From positions 496,001 to 560,000 of the forward strand of contig JADJVB010000012.1 in the NCBI GenBank assembly GCA_016710745.1: a stretch of 64,000 nt of DNA. Reading direction: 5' to 3'. The DNA comes from Chitinophagaceae bacterium. Its GTDB lineage: Bacteria; Bacteroidota; Bacteroidia; Chitinophagales; Chitinophagaceae. A program made the translations under genes and the position numbers. Positions 63,058-64,000 of this stretch are shown piece after piece (the first letter of the stretch is position 1; each line of letters opens with the position of its first letter). Under the pieces are notes generated by a model that saw only the letters and a program-made list of their open reading frames with translations, had not been told where the DNA came from and searched no databases.

Positions 63058-63589
63058 ACCAAATTGTTTACAGCAATTTAATTATTTTATGGTTAAAACC
63101 GGGCATTTTTATACCCAAAAACGATTATTCGGCATTATCTGAATTAAGTTACCGACTTCTTGCAAAATGAGAAAGAAAAAATACCCAGAGAGCTTATAAA
63201 AAAACTTCTTTTCAACAGTTTTTTATAGCCATTCGGGGTTAATTACCGTTAAATGGGCCAACAGATATCACAGGATGAGGTTCTGATTAGCCATTTGAAT
63301 ATCGGGATTCATTAACTACGTAAATGTGCATCAAATCAAAATCAGGATTTGTAATCATCTGTAAAACTTATTTATAGTTGCTTGTTGCACCCGTATCTAA
63401 CAATATCTATAAAAATATTGACAGATACCTTTATTATTAACCAGCTACATAGCTTTCTATGCGGGATAGAATACCAGGTATATCGCACGTAGAGGATACC
63501 GGAACGATTGTATCCTGCCACTTGTAAAGGGTAATGGTACGAATAAAGCTGCTTGTTTAAAATTTGTATCTTCATAAAAATAATTACAA
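63058..63589. other. divergent intergenic region, diaphorase / aminopeptidase
   Basis: 532 bases, A/T-rich. A 67-codon minus frame (63372-63575) is open but has no ribosome site and contains runs of low-complexity codons. Small inverted words exist, such as AAAACTTCTTTTCAACAGTTTT near 63204. For the aminopeptidase, TTTAAAATTTGTATCTTC around 63557-63574 is a loose -7-like zone. No promoter is convincing. Confidence 0.4.
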
Positions 63590-64000
63590 ATGAAAAATGT
63601 ACTGATCGGATTAATCATGATAGTTTCTTTTTCTGCCTCAGCTCAGGATCTGAAGTCGGGTGGCAAACTTAAGCCAGAACAGGCGATCATGGATATCAGG
63701 CATTATACCCTGGTGCTGGACGTTGATCCTGATCAACAGTCGATAAAAGGATATACCGAAATTGCGCTTATCCTTTCACAACGAACAAGAACGTTATTGT
63801 TTGATTTCTGGCACGGACTTACTATTGACCAGGTTTGGGTTAATGGCCAAACGGCTGCCTATACCCATTCCAACGATGATCTGATACTTATTACGCCGGC
63901 GAATGAACTGGCTGCTGAAAAAGTGATGGTAAAAATTGCCTACGGGGGAAAACCGGCAGTAGCGGTAAGGCCTCCCTGGACCGGTGGTTTTCAGTGGGCA
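63590..64000 (+). CDS. M1-family aminopeptidase, N-terminal part (runs off window)
   Basis: 137 codons are open to the window end. A signal peptide ends at SASAQD (about residue 19). The N-terminal beta domain of M1 peptidases follows: QAIMDIRHYTLVLDVDP, QSIKGYTEIALIL and TLLFDFWHGLTIDQVWVNG, which agree with the LNYDLxLdl and IxGxV/Txixf patterns of the family. The zinc motif HExxH lies outside the window. It is divergent from the diaphorase gene. The function is probably peptide breakdown in the periplasm or on the surface. Confidence 0.85.
   Translation, partial: MKNVLIGLIMIVSFSASAQDLKSGGKLKPEQAIMDIRHYTLVLDVDPDQQSIKGYTEIALILSQRTRTLLFDFWHGLTIDQVWVNGQTAAYTHSNDDLILITPANELAAEKVMVKIAYGGKPAVAVRPPWTGGFQWA

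Noticed and set aside
63372..63575. 67-codon minus-strand frame in the last intergenic region
   Set aside because: No start signal, no homology seen and low-complexity codon content.

Overview
The window looks like a chromosomal segment of a Bacteroidota bacterium, most likely from the Chitinophagaceae or a close relative. The evidence is a textbook Bacteroidota promoter (TTTG-N19-TACTTTTG) in front of a tRNA-Pro gene, a giant PKD adhesin with a type B type IX secretion C-terminal domain, a SprB-repeat lipoprotein, many signal peptides and lipoboxes, and families typical of the phylum (DUF2911, DUF4199, DUF4846, DUF5777). No prophage, plasmid or CRISPR array is visible. The only mobile-type element is a small RAYT/REP module.

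Layout. 1-3000: end of an NtrC-type regulator, a PEGA protein, a DUF4846 lipoprotein and tRNA-Pro. 3036-9855: one long plus-strand run that starts with a dihydroorotase-like gene and a DUF4199 membrane protein, then two glycosyltransferases and the four enzymes of the GDP-D-glycero-alpha-D-manno-heptose route (GmhA, HddA, GmhB, HddC); this reads as a surface-glycan cassette. 9963-13222: two unknown genes and lepA. 13529-23642: secreted and envelope proteins, including the PKD adhesin and a four-gene run (SprB-repeat lipoprotein with a terminal cytochrome c-like domain, OB-fold protein, YceI protein, DUF5777 barrel) that looks like one functional unit. 23659-36145: mixed single genes (phosphodiesterase, tRNA-Thr, class V aminotransferase, HPF, methyltransferase, cyclophilin, a protein of five exact 23-residue repeats, a metalloprotease-like/propeller/barrel protein). 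36437-42689: RRM protein, a dehydrogenase plus 5-alpha-reductase-like pair, and parC with two trailing genes. 42852-43718: a RAYT transposase flanked by palindromic REP elements, sitting between parC and the DUF1835-parE pair. 46763-56475: BON/SH3 proteins, DUF1028, a rhodanese-thioredoxin fusion, an arginase-family enzyme, DoxX and a DPP IV-like peptidase. 56620-63057: a formate dehydrogenase region (mobA, fdhD and a small gene on plus, facing a cysteine-type catalytic subunit and a NuoEF-like diaphorase on minus). The window ends inside an M1 aminopeptidase.

A caution on quality: five genes (hddA, one DUF2911 gene, a cyclophilin, a BON lipoprotein and a DoxX gene) are each split by one missing base. 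Three of the five lie in homopolymers (G6, C4, T6) and the other two beside short runs. In every case both halves are otherwise intact, so undercalled bases in the assembly are the simplest explanation, although the G6 tract in hddA could also be a phase-variable switch.

All family names come from reading motifs and from memory of the families. No database search was run.
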